A DNA stretch of 32,114 nt from Ilumatobacteraceae bacterium (lineage in GTDB: Bacteria > Actinomycetota > Acidimicrobiia > Acidimicrobiales > Ilumatobacteraceae). Both the position numbers and the translations under genes were made by a program. The DNA lies in assembly GCA_025358075.1 (NCBI GenBank), contig JANYKU010000032.1, positions 1-32,114 on the forward strand, written 5' to 3'. Under the pieces are notes generated by a model that was not told where the DNA came from, did no database searches, and saw nothing but the letters and a program-made list of their open reading frames with translations. Below are positions 1 to 7,092 of the stretch, piece after piece. Numbering within the stretch: position 1 is the first letter of the stretch; each line of letters opens with the position of its first letter.

Positions 1-1
1 G

Positions 2-562
2 TACAACTACCTGTGGATCGGTCTGGTGATCGGCGCCTCGACCGTGGGGTTGATGATCGGCAATGGCCTCGCCTCGCCGCTACGCGGTCGCCTGCGCGAG
101 GAGTCGATGCTCACCTCGGCCATCGTCCTGATCACGATTGGCGGGCTCGGCGCCGCAGCGTTCGGTGGGGTCGGTGCTGCCATTGCACTCGCCGGGGTCG
201 CCAACCTGGCCTCCGGCATCGGCCGTATGGCCTTCGACTCGATCGTGCAACGTGATGCGCCCGGCGCGAACCACGGCGAGTCGTTCGCCAGGTTCGAAAC
301 CAGGTTCCAACTCTCGTGGGCGATCGCCGGAGTCGTGCCCGTGCTGGTGACCTTTCCTGGACGGGTCGGGTTCTTGACCGTCGGGCTGATCGGTCTGGTC
401 GCCGGAACGCTGTACACGCAGGGGTCTCGCCTGCACCTGCGCGATAGATCGACGAAGGCGGCGCCTAGTCGGCGGCCAGCTCGAGGCGGGCAACCCACAA
501 CCCGGGCGCGTCGATCTCGGCCGGGGTCGGCAGGGCATTCGGAGCGGCGAGAAGCGCACTGA
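2..562 (+). CDS. MFS transporter, C-terminal part (5' end outside window)
   Basis: The reading frame is open from the left edge and holds about 186 residues of a polytopic membrane protein. Hydrophobic segments are visible around WIGLVIGASTVGLMIG, AIVLITIGGLGAAAFGG, AIALAGVANLASGIG, LSWAIAGVVPVLVTF and VGFLTVGLIGLVAGTLY. The loop with QRDAP...NHGESFARFETRFQ resembles the loop between late helices of actinobacterial major facilitator transporters. The substrate cannot be told. After the last helix there is a 40-residue Arg-rich polar tail, and this tail overlaps the end of the convergent gene at 465 by 98 bases. The low-complexity basic tail may be a read-through product after loss of an earlier stop codon. 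Family assignment is fairly sure; the role is unknown. Confidence 0.75.
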   Translation, partial: YNYLWIGLVIGASTVGLMIGNGLASPLRGRLREESMLTSAIVLITIGGLGAAAFGGVGAAIALAGVANLASGIGRMAFDSIVQRDAPGANHGESFARFETRFQLSWAIAGVVPVLVTFPGRVGFLTVGLIGLVAGTLYTQGSRLHLRDRSTKAAPSRRPARGGQPTTRARRSRPGSAGHSERREAH

Positions 563-1646
563 GTCGTGCCTCGCCAACTCGATCCACGACTCCGCCGATG
601 AAGTTCTTGCCGCGCTGGACTTGATGGTGGGTCAGGCGCAGACCGAGGAGCCGTTCGATGTACACGTCCTCGGAACTGTGGTCGACGCGCCGACGCCTGA
701 CCGCCTCGGCGATCCGCAGGGCATCTCCTCCGATCACCCGGACGGAGACGCCATCGACCATGTAGTCGACGTAGCCGATCACCGCCGCGGCGGCGGCGTC
801 GAGCGATGGTTCGAGCTCGCGCTGCTCGGGCGATTGCACCGCACCGAGCAGGACGGCGGGATCACCGAATGCCTGTTGCATGGCCTGGATGGGATCGCCG
901 TCCTCGGCGTCGAGCGAGGAGAGCTTCTCGGCGATTGCTTCGGGATCCGGCCGAAACGCGCCGACGTGGCGGCGCACCAGCGAGGCAAAGTCTTCGCGAA
1001 GTGACGTGATCGAGAACAGCGCATGCCCGGTGAGCTCTTGTGCGAGCACCCACATGCGCATCTCGTCGGCAGCGATGCTCCACTCTTCCGCGAACCGATC
1101 GATGTTGCCGGGCAGCAGCGAGATGCTGGCATCGCGGCGTGGGATCGGCAGGTCGTACTGCCCGAACGCGTGGGTGGCCATGCGCCCGACCATCGAGCCG
1201 ACCGCCATTCCCATCATCGACGGCGCCATCATCTTGCTGAGGTTCGCCATCATCGACATCAGCGGGTCGGCATTGAGATCGATGTCGGTGTCTGGCTGCG
1301 CTGCCGGCTGGCCGAGCGATGTGGCCAACTCGGTGAAGAGCGGACGGTACGCCTCGAGGGTGCGCTGGGCCCAAGCACCTGTGGTGACCGGAACGACCTC
1401 CGGCGAGGGGCCGTCGAAACCGGTGAGATCGCGCACGTGCATCTCGGCGATCTGGGCCAGCTCGCCGAGCTTGATGCGGATCGTGGGATCGATGTTTGCC
1501 TCTGCCGCACCGCCCGTGGCGGCGAGCCCGGCGAACTGTCGCGCGGCATCCCAGTTCAGCGGTCCCTGACCGGCGAGCGCACGTGCCAGATCGCCGAACA
1601 TCGGGAGGTTCTCGAACGGGTTCTCGGGCTCTGGTCCGTCGGCCAT
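465..1646 (-). CDS. Zincin_2 (DUF2342-type) family protein, degenerate HExxH
   Basis: 393 residues. The C-terminal half resembles the putative hydrolase/zinc-dependent metalloprotease family formerly called DUF2342: a VIGYVDYMVD segment, an EAVRRRR segment, then LLGLRLTHHQVQRG and a final ALPTPAEIDAPGLWVARL. The N-terminus begins PENPFENLPMFGDL, and a Met/Gly-rich stretch (about residues 129-156) precedes the core. Where I recall active members carrying a His-Glu-x-x-His-like motif after a Trp, this protein reads QELTG (residues 203-207). The Glu is kept but both His ligands appear lost, with one His shifted by a position. The start ATG at 1646 was chosen because TAGGCT ends 7 bases upstream and the gene would otherwise run into the divergent neighbour. 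It is probably cytosolic. Function is unknown and peptidase activity is doubtful. Confidence 0.72.
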   Translation of the reverse strand: MADGPEPENPFENLPMFGDLARALAGQGPLNWDAARQFAGLAATGGAAEANIDPTIRIKLGELAQIAEMHVRDLTGFDGPSPEVVPVTTGAWAQRTLEAYRPLFTELATSLGQPAAQPDTDIDLNADPLMSMMANLSKMMAPSMMGMAVGSMVGRMATHAFGQYDLPIPRRDASISLLPGNIDRFAEEWSIAADEMRMWVLAQELTGHALFSITSLREDFASLVRRHVGAFRPDPEAIAEKLSSLDAEDGDPIQAMQQAFGDPAVLLGAVQSPEQRELEPSLDAAAAAVIGYVDYMVDGVSVRVIGGDALRIAEAVRRRRVDHSSEDVYIERLLGLRLTHHQVQRGKNFIGGVVDRVGEARLSALLAAPNALPTPAEIDAPGLWVARLELAAD

Positions 1647-1653
1647 GATCGCG

Positions 1654-1659
1654 AGCCTA
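1654..1659 (-). promoter_or_regulatory. -10-like hexamer of the Zincin_2 gene
   Basis: TAGGCT on the minus strand, 7 bases before the ATG at 1646. It fits a leaderless start. Confidence 0.5.
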
Positions 1660-1675
1660 CGGCCTGCTTCGGCGC

Positions 1676-1681
1676 TAGCGT
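1676..1681 (+). promoter_or_regulatory. -10-like hexamer of the SDR-like gene
   Basis: TAGCGT, 8 bases before the ATG at 1690. Together with 1654-1659 it forms a 43-base divergent promoter region. Confidence 0.5.
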
Positions 1682-1689
1682 CCGTCGTC

Positions 1690-2661
1690 ATGACTGTCGC
1701 CTCGACGACTGGGGTGTGGATCAGCGACGGCTCCGACGGCCTCGGCCAGCGGGTGCTGCGGCGACTGGAGGCAAGTCCTGCACTGGTCCAAGGCGAGGTC
1801 GGCAACAGCGATGTCGTCGTGTGGCTGGCGTCGGCCGACGCCGACGCCCGAGCGCGCCGTCGACAGAGTGCGACAGAAGGGTTCACCATGGCGCTGGCCG
1901 AGGCCACCCACGTCCGTCATCTCGTGCTCGTCTCCTCGGCGATGGTTTACGGAGCATGGGCCAACAACCCGGTGCCGATCACCGAGGAAGCGGTCCTGCG
2001 GCCCGACGTCGAGTTCGTGTACGCCCGGCAGCTCGGCGCGGTGGAGCAGCTCGCCGACGAGTGGCGTCTGGCGCAGCCCGGGCGGACCGTCACGGTGCTT
2101 CGACCAGCCATCGCCATGGCCGCCGATGGCACGAGTGGGTTCGCCGCAGCGCTCGCCGCCGGGATGGGGCAACGATTCGGCGAGGACGATCCTCCCGCGC
2201 AGTTCCTGCACATCGACGATCTCGCTTCGGCGGTTCTGATCGCCGTCGAGCAGCAACTCGACGGCGTGTACAACGTGGCACCCGACGGCTGGGTGGCCGG
2301 CGAGCGCGTCCGCGCCCTGGCGGGTGCGGTGCCTCGCCTCAAACTGCCCGAGCGCATCACCGAGGTCATCAGCAACCTTCGCTGGCGATTCGAGCGCGGC
2401 CCGATCCCACCTGGTCTGCGCAGCTACACGCGTTGGTCGTGGCTCGTCGCCAACGACCGCTTGAAGGCAGAAGGTTGGACACCGACGGTCACCAACGAAC
2501 AGGCCTACGTCGAGGGAACCGAAGGCAAGTGGTGGACGATGGTCACCCCGAAGCGCCGCCAAGAGATCGCCCTCGGTGGGCTCGTCACGCTGGTCGCCGC
2601 TATCGGTCTGATCATCTGGCGGGCAGTACGGCGCGCCCAACGCAGGCGCAGCCCACGCTGA
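1690..2661 (+). CDS. NAD-dependent epimerase/dehydratase-like (atypical SDR) with C-terminal membrane anchor
   Basis: 323 residues. The Rossmann-type extended SDR fold is visible: a strand plus glycine-rich turn (WISDGSDGLGQRV, residues 10-22), a DVVVWLAS strand, HLVLVSSAMVYG with the Ser of the catalytic triad, a Tyr in VYARQLGAVEQ (Tyr111), and the FLHIDDLASAVL segment typical of NAD-dependent epimerases. Two features are not canonical. The GxxGxxG motif is altered, and the position of the YxxxK lysine is Leu115. The last 40 residues contain a clear transmembrane helix (GGLVTLVAAIGLIIWRAV) followed by a basic tail, so the protein is likely a tail-anchored membrane protein facing the cytosol. 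The start at 1690 is supported by TAGCGT 8 bases upstream. Substrate is unknown; it may be a sugar or steroid binder rather than an active dehydrogenase. Confidence 0.72.
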   Translation: MTVASTTGVWISDGSDGLGQRVLRRLEASPALVQGEVGNSDVVVWLASADADARARRRQSATEGFTMALAEATHVRHLVLVSSAMVYGAWANNPVPITEEAVLRPDVEFVYARQLGAVEQLADEWRLAQPGRTVTVLRPAIAMAADGTSGFAAALAAGMGQRFGEDDPPAQFLHIDDLASAVLIAVEQQLDGVYNVAPDGWVAGERVRALAGAVPRLKLPERITEVISNLRWRFERGPIPPGLRSYTRWSWLVANDRLKAEGWTPTVTNEQAYVEGTEGKWWTMVTPKRRQEIALGGLVTLVAAIGLIIWRAVRRAQRRRSPR

Positions 2662-2669
2662 CGACTCCG

Positions 2670-3848
2670 CTACATCGACGGCGTCGTACCGAGTGCGATC
2701 ACGACATCTGACGATGTCTGATCGGCGTGCGCGATGGTGAGGGTCACGGAGTCGCCCGGAAGATGAGCAGCGATCGCCGCCTTCAACTGATCAACCCGAG
2801 CGACTGCGTTGCCATCGATTGCGGTCAGGGTGTCGCCGACGACGATCCCGGCAGCAGCGGCAGGGCCAGTGCCATCGACACTGTCGACGACCGGCCCGCT
2901 GCTAGCGGCATCGGTGACGTGAACCCCCAAATACGGACTGGCTCGCGCTCGCTTGGCAGCGGGCAGCATGGCTGCGACGTTGGCCACGCTGACGAGCTCG
3001 GGGCCGGAGGCACCCTGGCTGCACATACCGACGAGTAGGCCATCGGCGTTGAGGATCGGCGTGCCCTCCGCCATGGAATCGGCCCACGTGTCGAGGGTGA
3101 GGTGGCCCGCGGCGTCGACGCGTACGTTGGCGGAGACCGGCAGTGCTCCGAGCACGGTGACCACATCGCCGTCAGCCGCAGCCGGGCCGATGCCATACGA
3201 GTTGGTCGACGTCGCCGCGTCGGCGGACAGCACTGCCAGACCGATCTCACGGTCGACCATCAGCACGGTTGCGTCGTGCGGCTGCCCGTCGGAGCCGGTG
3301 ATCGTGATCGACGTGCGACCCTCGACGGCGCGCGCCGTGGTGATGACCAAGGAGTCGCCGACTCCAACCGCGACCGGCGCGGACCCGAAACCGTCGGTTC
3401 GCTTGATCGTGATGCTCGGCACGGTGTCGCTGGCGGATGTCGTCGGGCTCTGCTTCGACACCGTGGAAGTCACCGGGACGGCACCGAACGCCGTTGTCGT
3501 CGGAAGCAGCGCGGCGATCGATGTCGCCACGAGCGTTTCGGGTCGAATCGTGACGATCGGAACCGCCCGGTCGTTGGCGGTACTTGTGACGACGGTTGGT
3601 TCGGCTGTGCCACCGCGCCCGGCGGCCGGCAACATCACCCACAGCACGGCGAGCGACAGTAGGCCGCCGATCGCCCCGGTCGTGATCAGCAACCCGCGTC
3701 CGATCGTGAGCGGAGGCTCGGTGTGGGCCCACATCGCACCGCCGATCTCCGACGGATGTCGCCAGAGCCGCTCGTGCGGTGGCAACGGCGCCGGAGGGTA
3801 CGCGCCGGAACCAGCCGCATCGTCGTCAGGCCACTCACTCCGCTCCAC
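2670..3848 (-). CDS. membrane-anchored HtrA-like pseudoprotease with PDZ domain
   Basis: 392 residues from a GTG start. The order is: a cytosolic N-terminus with a PPHERLWRHPSE motif (residues 22-34), one transmembrane helix (about 52-73), a Thr/Ser/Pro-rich extracellular linker (80-140), a trypsin-like domain (about 145-295) and a PDZ domain (about 305-387, with YLGV and GIVVGDTLTAIDG). The overall plan is that of actinobacterial HtrA/DegP S1C proteases. However, all three triad positions are replaced by my alignment: His to Arg173 in TTARAVEG, Asp to Gly203 in REIGLAVL, and the GNSGGP serine to Glu261 in MAEGTPI. It is therefore probably a non-catalytic binding or sensing protein outside the membrane. 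TAACCT lies 9 bases before the start. It converges on the SDR-like gene with an 8-base gap. Confidence 0.78.
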   Translation of the reverse strand: MERSEWPDDDAAGSGAYPPAPLPPHERLWRHPSEIGGAMWAHTEPPLTIGRGLLITTGAIGGLLSLAVLWVMLPAAGRGGTAEPTVVTSTANDRAVPIVTIRPETLVATSIAALLPTTTAFGAVPVTSTVSKQSPTTSASDTVPSITIKRTDGFGSAPVAVGVGDSLVITTARAVEGRTSITITGSDGQPHDATVLMVDREIGLAVLSADAATSTNSYGIGPAAADGDVVTVLGALPVSANVRVDAAGHLTLDTWADSMAEGTPILNADGLLVGMCSQGASGPELVSVANVAAMLPAAKRARASPYLGVHVTDAASSGPVVDSVDGTGPAAAAGIVVGDTLTAIDGNAVARVDQLKAAIAAHLPGDSVTLTIAHADQTSSDVVIALGTTPSM

Positions 3849-3857
3849 GAGCCGGAG

Positions 3858-3863
3858 AGGTTA
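3858..3863 (-). promoter_or_regulatory. -10-like hexamer of the HtrA-like gene
   Basis: TAACCT on the minus strand, 9 bases before the GTG at 3848. Confidence 0.45.
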
Positions 3864-3926
3864 ACGAGCCAGAGCGCGTCGCGGGGATCGCCCCAGCTTC
3901 CCAGTGTCGCTTGCTGTGCGGCGAGC

Positions 3927-3932
3927 TACGAT
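3927..3932 (+). promoter_or_regulatory. -10-like hexamer of moaE
   Basis: TACGAT, 8 bases before the GTG at 3941. It probably drives the moaE-mreB-RNase unit. Confidence 0.5.
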
Positions 3933-3940
3933 GAGTAGTC

Positions 3941-4453
3941 GTGCAACCTCCGGCTAGCGGGAACTCATGGCTCAGCCTGAGTAGCGACGCGTTGCCGATC
4001 GTCGCAGCCTACGAGTGGGCGGTTCTACCGCAATGTGGGGCCGTCGTGCTCTTCAGCGGCACCGTTCGTGATCATGCCGTCGACGAACAGGGTGCGCTAC
4101 GGGATCAGGTCGAATCATTGACCTACGAGGCCTACGAGTCACAAGTCGTGCCGCGATTCGAGGCCATCGACACCGAATTGCGCCAGCGATGGCCGGAGAC
4201 CGGGCGTGTGGTGCTGATCCATCGAACCGGCAGGCTCGAGCTCACCGAGAGCTCGGTGATCGTTGTCGTCAGTGCCCCGCACCGCGGCGAGGCGTTCGAG
4301 GCCGCCCGCTTTGCAATCGATGCGCTCAAGCTCGGCGCGCCGATCTGGAAGCACGAGGTATGGAGTGGCGGGGCCGACTGGGGTACCGCATCCGGCGCAC
4401 CCATCGATGCGGCCTCGGTACCGACTTCGTCCGGTTCGCGGACTCCGTCATGA
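3941..4453 (+). CDS. moaE: molybdopterin synthase catalytic (large) subunit MoaE
   Basis: 170 residues. MoaE transfers sulfur from MoaD thiocarboxylate to cyclic pyranopterin monophosphate to make molybdopterin, in the cytosol. Diagnostic motifs are FSGTVRD (residues 38-44), LIHRTGRLEL (92-101) and LKLGAPIWKHEVW (129-141). The last carries the two lysines (130 and 137) that correspond to the catalytic lysines of the family. A GTG start at 3941 was chosen because TACGAT ends 8 bases upstream; the nearby ATG at 3968 is out of frame. No moaD or other cofactor genes are in the window. It leads a compact plus-strand unit with a small membrane protein (4-base overlap), mreB and an RNase, which is an unusual setting for this gene. 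Confidence 0.93.
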   Translation: MQPPASGNSWLSLSSDALPIVAAYEWAVLPQCGAVVLFSGTVRDHAVDEQGALRDQVESLTYEAYESQVVPRFEAIDTELRQRWPETGRVVLIHRTGRLELTESSVIVVVSAPHRGEAFEAARFAIDALKLGAPIWKHEVWSGGADWGTASGAPIDAASVPTSSGSRTPS

Positions 4454-4695
4454 CCGTCGTCATCGCGCTCGCAGCAGTCGTCCTGCTCGTTGCCATCGGT
4501 CTCATCGCCTACACCCGCCGGCCACGTCAAGACGCCGGTCTCACCAGTTTTCGTCGGCACATCGACGCACTGTCACCCGAATCTCGCCGCGAGGTCATGG
4601 ATCGGGTCCATCCCTCCCACGACTCCGACCACGACTCCGGCCACGACTCCGGCCACGACCGATCCAACGATTCCACTCAGGAGCCGACGGACTAG
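4450..4695 (+). CDS. small single-pass membrane protein with His/Asp-rich tail
   Basis: 81 residues. Its ATG overlaps the moaE stop (ATGA), so translation is probably coupled. Residues 1-20 form one hydrophobic helix (TVVIALAAVVLLVAIGLIAY) followed by RRPR, giving a type I/II anchor with a cytosolic tail by the positive-inside rule. The middle has FRRHIDALSPESRREVMDRV, an amphipathic segment. The tail is built on a tandem 12-base DNA repeat and reads as HDSG-type units rich in His, Asp and Ser, ending about 4 bases before mreB. I do not recognise the family. Position between moaE and mreB suggests co-expression with the cytoskeletal gene; metal binding by the HD-rich tail is only a guess. Confidence 0.7.
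   Translation: MTVVIALAAVVLLVAIGLIAYTRRPRQDAGLTSFRRHIDALSPESRREVMDRVHPSHDSDHDSGHDSGHDRSNDSTQEPTD
4617..4659 (+). repeat. 12-bp in-frame tandem repeat (about 3.5 copies)
   Basis: The unit is ccacgactccgg, with copies at 4617-4628 (last base a), 4629-4640, 4641-4652 and a partial copy at 4653-4659. The length is a multiple of three, so it adds HDSG units to the small membrane protein without a frameshift. Copy number could vary between strains. Confidence 0.85.
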
Positions 4696-4698
4696 CCC

Positions 4699-5703
4699 AT
4701 GGCGCGCGACCTCGCAATCGATCTCGGGACGGCGAACACGCTGGTCTACATGAAGGGCCGCGGCATCGTCCTCAACGAGCCGTCGGTGATCGCCTTGAAC
4801 CGCCAGACCGGCGAGGTGCTGGCCACGGGTCGCGAGGCATGGCAGATGATCGGTCGCACACCCGGATACATCGTCGCCGTGCGTCCGCTTCGCGGCGGGG
4901 CCATCACCGACTTCGAGATCACCGAGCGAATGATCCGCCTGCTGCTGCAGCGGGTCGGTGTCAGCCGGTTCACCCGGCCGAAGGTCGTCATCTGCGTTCC
5001 CTCGGCCATCACCGAGGTCGAGCGGCGCGCCGTCACCGACGCGGCGCGGCGTGCCGGTGCGGCGGATGCCCAACTGATCGAGCAGCCGATGGCTGCGGCC
5101 ATCGGTGCCGACCTGCCGATCGACGAGCCGGTGGGCAACATGGTCATCGACATCGGCGGTGGCACCAGCGAGACGGCCGTGATCAGCCTCGGCGGCATCG
5201 TGGCTCTCGAAGCCGTGAGGGTCGGCAGCTTCGACATCGACGCCGCGATCCAGGCCTACGTGCGCCGCGAGCATGGCATCGCCATCGGCGAGCGGACTGC
5301 CGAGGAGGTCAAGGTGGCCATCGGGTCGGCAGACCCAATCGGCGACGAGAACCAAGCAGAGGTGCGTGGCCGCGACTTGATGAGCGGCCTGCCGAAGACC
5401 GTGGTCTTGACGCCTGAAGAGATTCGCCTGGCGATCGACGACGTCATCAGCAGCATCACTGCTTCCGTCGTGCGCTGCCTCTCCAAGGCACCCCCCGAAC
5501 TTGCTCAAGACTTTCTGGTGCGCGGCATGTACCTGGTCGGCGGCGGCGGTCTGTTGCGCGGTCTTGCTCAACGCATCGAGCGCGAAACACAGGTGCCGGT
5601 GAAGATGTCGACGATGCCACTCGAGGCAGTGGTGATGGGTGCCGGTCACTGCATCGAGCACTACGACGCGCTGAAGACGATGTTCATGGGGGCTCGCCGC
5701 TAG
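4699..5703 (+). CDS. mreB: rod shape-determining protein MreB
   Basis: 334 residues, normal MreB length. MreB is the bacterial actin that polymerises under the membrane and guides lateral wall synthesis. The actin-fold ATP site is intact: phosphate-1 loop AIDLGTANTLVY (residues 6-17), phosphate-2 DIGGGTSETAV (about 152-162) and an adenosine motif in LVGGGGLLRGL (about 276-286). GRGIVLNEPSVIA near the start and an EQPMAAAIGADLPI segment are typical of MreB rather than DnaK or FtsA. The gene begins 3 bases after the small membrane protein and is followed with no gap by the RNase gene. No mreC, mreD, rodA or pbp2 gene follows, which is unusual; a second mre locus may lie elsewhere. Confidence 0.95.
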   Translation: MARDLAIDLGTANTLVYMKGRGIVLNEPSVIALNRQTGEVLATGREAWQMIGRTPGYIVAVRPLRGGAITDFEITERMIRLLLQRVGVSRFTRPKVVICVPSAITEVERRAVTDAARRAGAADAQLIEQPMAAAIGADLPIDEPVGNMVIDIGGGTSETAVISLGGIVALEAVRVGSFDIDAAIQAYVRREHGIAIGERTAEEVKVAIGSADPIGDENQAEVRGRDLMSGLPKTVVLTPEEIRLAIDDVISSITASVVRCLSKAPPELAQDFLVRGMYLVGGGGLLRGLAQRIERETQVPVKMSTMPLEAVVMGAGHCIEHYDALKTMFMGARR

Positions 5704-7086
5704 GTGCGCATCCGAGCCGATCTCACCGACGAACTCGTCGAAGGTCTTGTCGAGATACGACGGCAGTTCAAGGTTCCGGGTGAGTTCTCCGCGCCGATTC
5801 TGCAGGCTGCCGACGAGGCTGCCGCGCGAGTTCCCTCGGCACACACCGATCGCACCGATTGGCCGTTCGTCACCCTCGACCCCGCGTCGTCGACCGATCT
5901 CGATCAGGCCTTCCACATCGAGCTCACCGGCGACGACGTCATGCTGCACTACGCGATCGCCGACGTCGCCTGGTTCGTCGACGACGGAGATCCACTCGAC
6001 AACGAGGCATGGCTGCGCGGGGCGACGCAGTACCTTCCCGATCGGAAGGCGGGCCTGTACCCACCGAGGCTTGCGGAAGGGGCTGCCAGCCTGCTTCCCG
6101 ATGGCCCTCGTCCGGCGATCGTGTTCCACGTGCGAGTCGATTCCAGCGGGCACTCGAAGCTCGACGGAGTCGAACGCTCGCTGATCCACTCCCGCGCCAA
6201 GTTGGCCTATGAGACGGTGCAACCGGCTGATTTGCCGGCTGCGTTCGCTGAGCTCTCGCGGCGCATCACGATGGCCGAGGACGCCCGAGGTGCCAGCCGC
6301 ATCGAACCACTCGAGCAAGAGGTCACCGCCTCTGACAGCGGATACGAGATCACCTACCGCCCTCGGTTGAAGTCGGAGGACGACAACGCGGCGATGTCGC
6401 TGGCGACCAATCTCGCCGTCGCCGACGCCCTGCTGGCAGCCGGAACGGGGTTGTTCAGGATCATGCCGGAACCTGGCCCGCGAACCGAGCCGCGGCTGCG
6501 GCACACGGCCCGAGCCTTTGGTATCGACTGGCCGGCCGGCACGAATCTGGCCCAGTTCGAGCGATCGCTCGACGGCCGCTCGCCCAAGCCCGCGGCGATG
6601 CTGATGGCCATCCGCCGCGCCGGTGGTCATGCCTCGTACGTGCCGTACGCCGCCGGTCAACGGCCGTGGCATTCGGCGATGGCGGCCACCTACGCGCACG
6701 CGACGGCGCCGTTGCGCCGGCTCGCCGATCGCTATGTCGTGATGGCTGCGTTGGCGGTCGCCAATGGTCAGGCGGTGCCCGACCACGTGCAGCAAGCCTT
6801 CCCGAAGCTGCCGGCAGTCATGGAACGAGCCGACGACGCCGCCAGCCAGATCGAGCGGGCGGTCATCGACCTGGCCGAGACCGCATTGCTCAGCGGGCAG
6901 GTTCAGCACACGTTCCCAGCGGTCGTGACGGATGTCGACGATCGTGGAGCGCGAATCCAGCTGTGCGATCTTCCCGTCGTGTCACGCATCGACGTTCACA
7001 ACGTCGAGCCGGGTGACGACGTGCGTGTGCGGGTGGTTTCCACCGACATCCCGACGCGCACGGCGAAGCTCGAGCGAGTCGCCTGA
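5704..7086 (+). CDS. RNB-domain 3'-5' exoribonuclease (RNase II family)
   Basis: 460 residues, a GTG start directly after the mreB stop. RNB enzymes degrade single-stranded RNA from the 3' end in the cytosol. The catalytic acidic cluster is in TLDPASSTDLDQAFHIEL (about residues 56-73), with Asp at three of the four usual positions and Gln in place of the fourth. A later ATAPLRRLADRYV matches the conserved arginine motif near the end of the RNB domain. The C-terminal 60 residues look like a small S1/OB-type domain. The protein is much shorter than E. coli RNase II or R and lacks the N-terminal cold-shock domains, as in short actinobacterial homologues I recall. Being coupled to mreB, it is presumably expressed with it. 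Confidence 0.88.
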   Translation: MRIRADLTDELVEGLVEIRRQFKVPGEFSAPILQAADEAAARVPSAHTDRTDWPFVTLDPASSTDLDQAFHIELTGDDVMLHYAIADVAWFVDDGDPLDNEAWLRGATQYLPDRKAGLYPPRLAEGAASLLPDGPRPAIVFHVRVDSSGHSKLDGVERSLIHSRAKLAYETVQPADLPAAFAELSRRITMAEDARGASRIEPLEQEVTASDSGYEITYRPRLKSEDDNAAMSLATNLAVADALLAAGTGLFRIMPEPGPRTEPRLRHTARAFGIDWPAGTNLAQFERSLDGRSPKPAAMLMAIRRAGGHASYVPYAAGQRPWHSAMAATYAHATAPLRRLADRYVVMAALAVANGQAVPDHVQQAFPKLPAVMERADDAASQIERAVIDLAETALLSGQVQHTFPAVVTDVDDRGARIQLCDLPVVSRIDVHNVEPGDDVRVRVVSTDIPTRTAKLERVA

Positions 7087-7092
7087 GTTTTC

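Noticed and set aside
4617..4659. CRISPR-like array
   Set aside because: The repeats are 12 bases with no spacers and lie in frame inside a gene.
4573..6909. A 778-codon open frame on the minus strand opposite mreB and the RNase gene
   Set aside because: It is an antisense shadow caused by high GC at third positions; its translation is low-complexity Arg/His/Asp-rich and the plus-strand proteins are clear family members.
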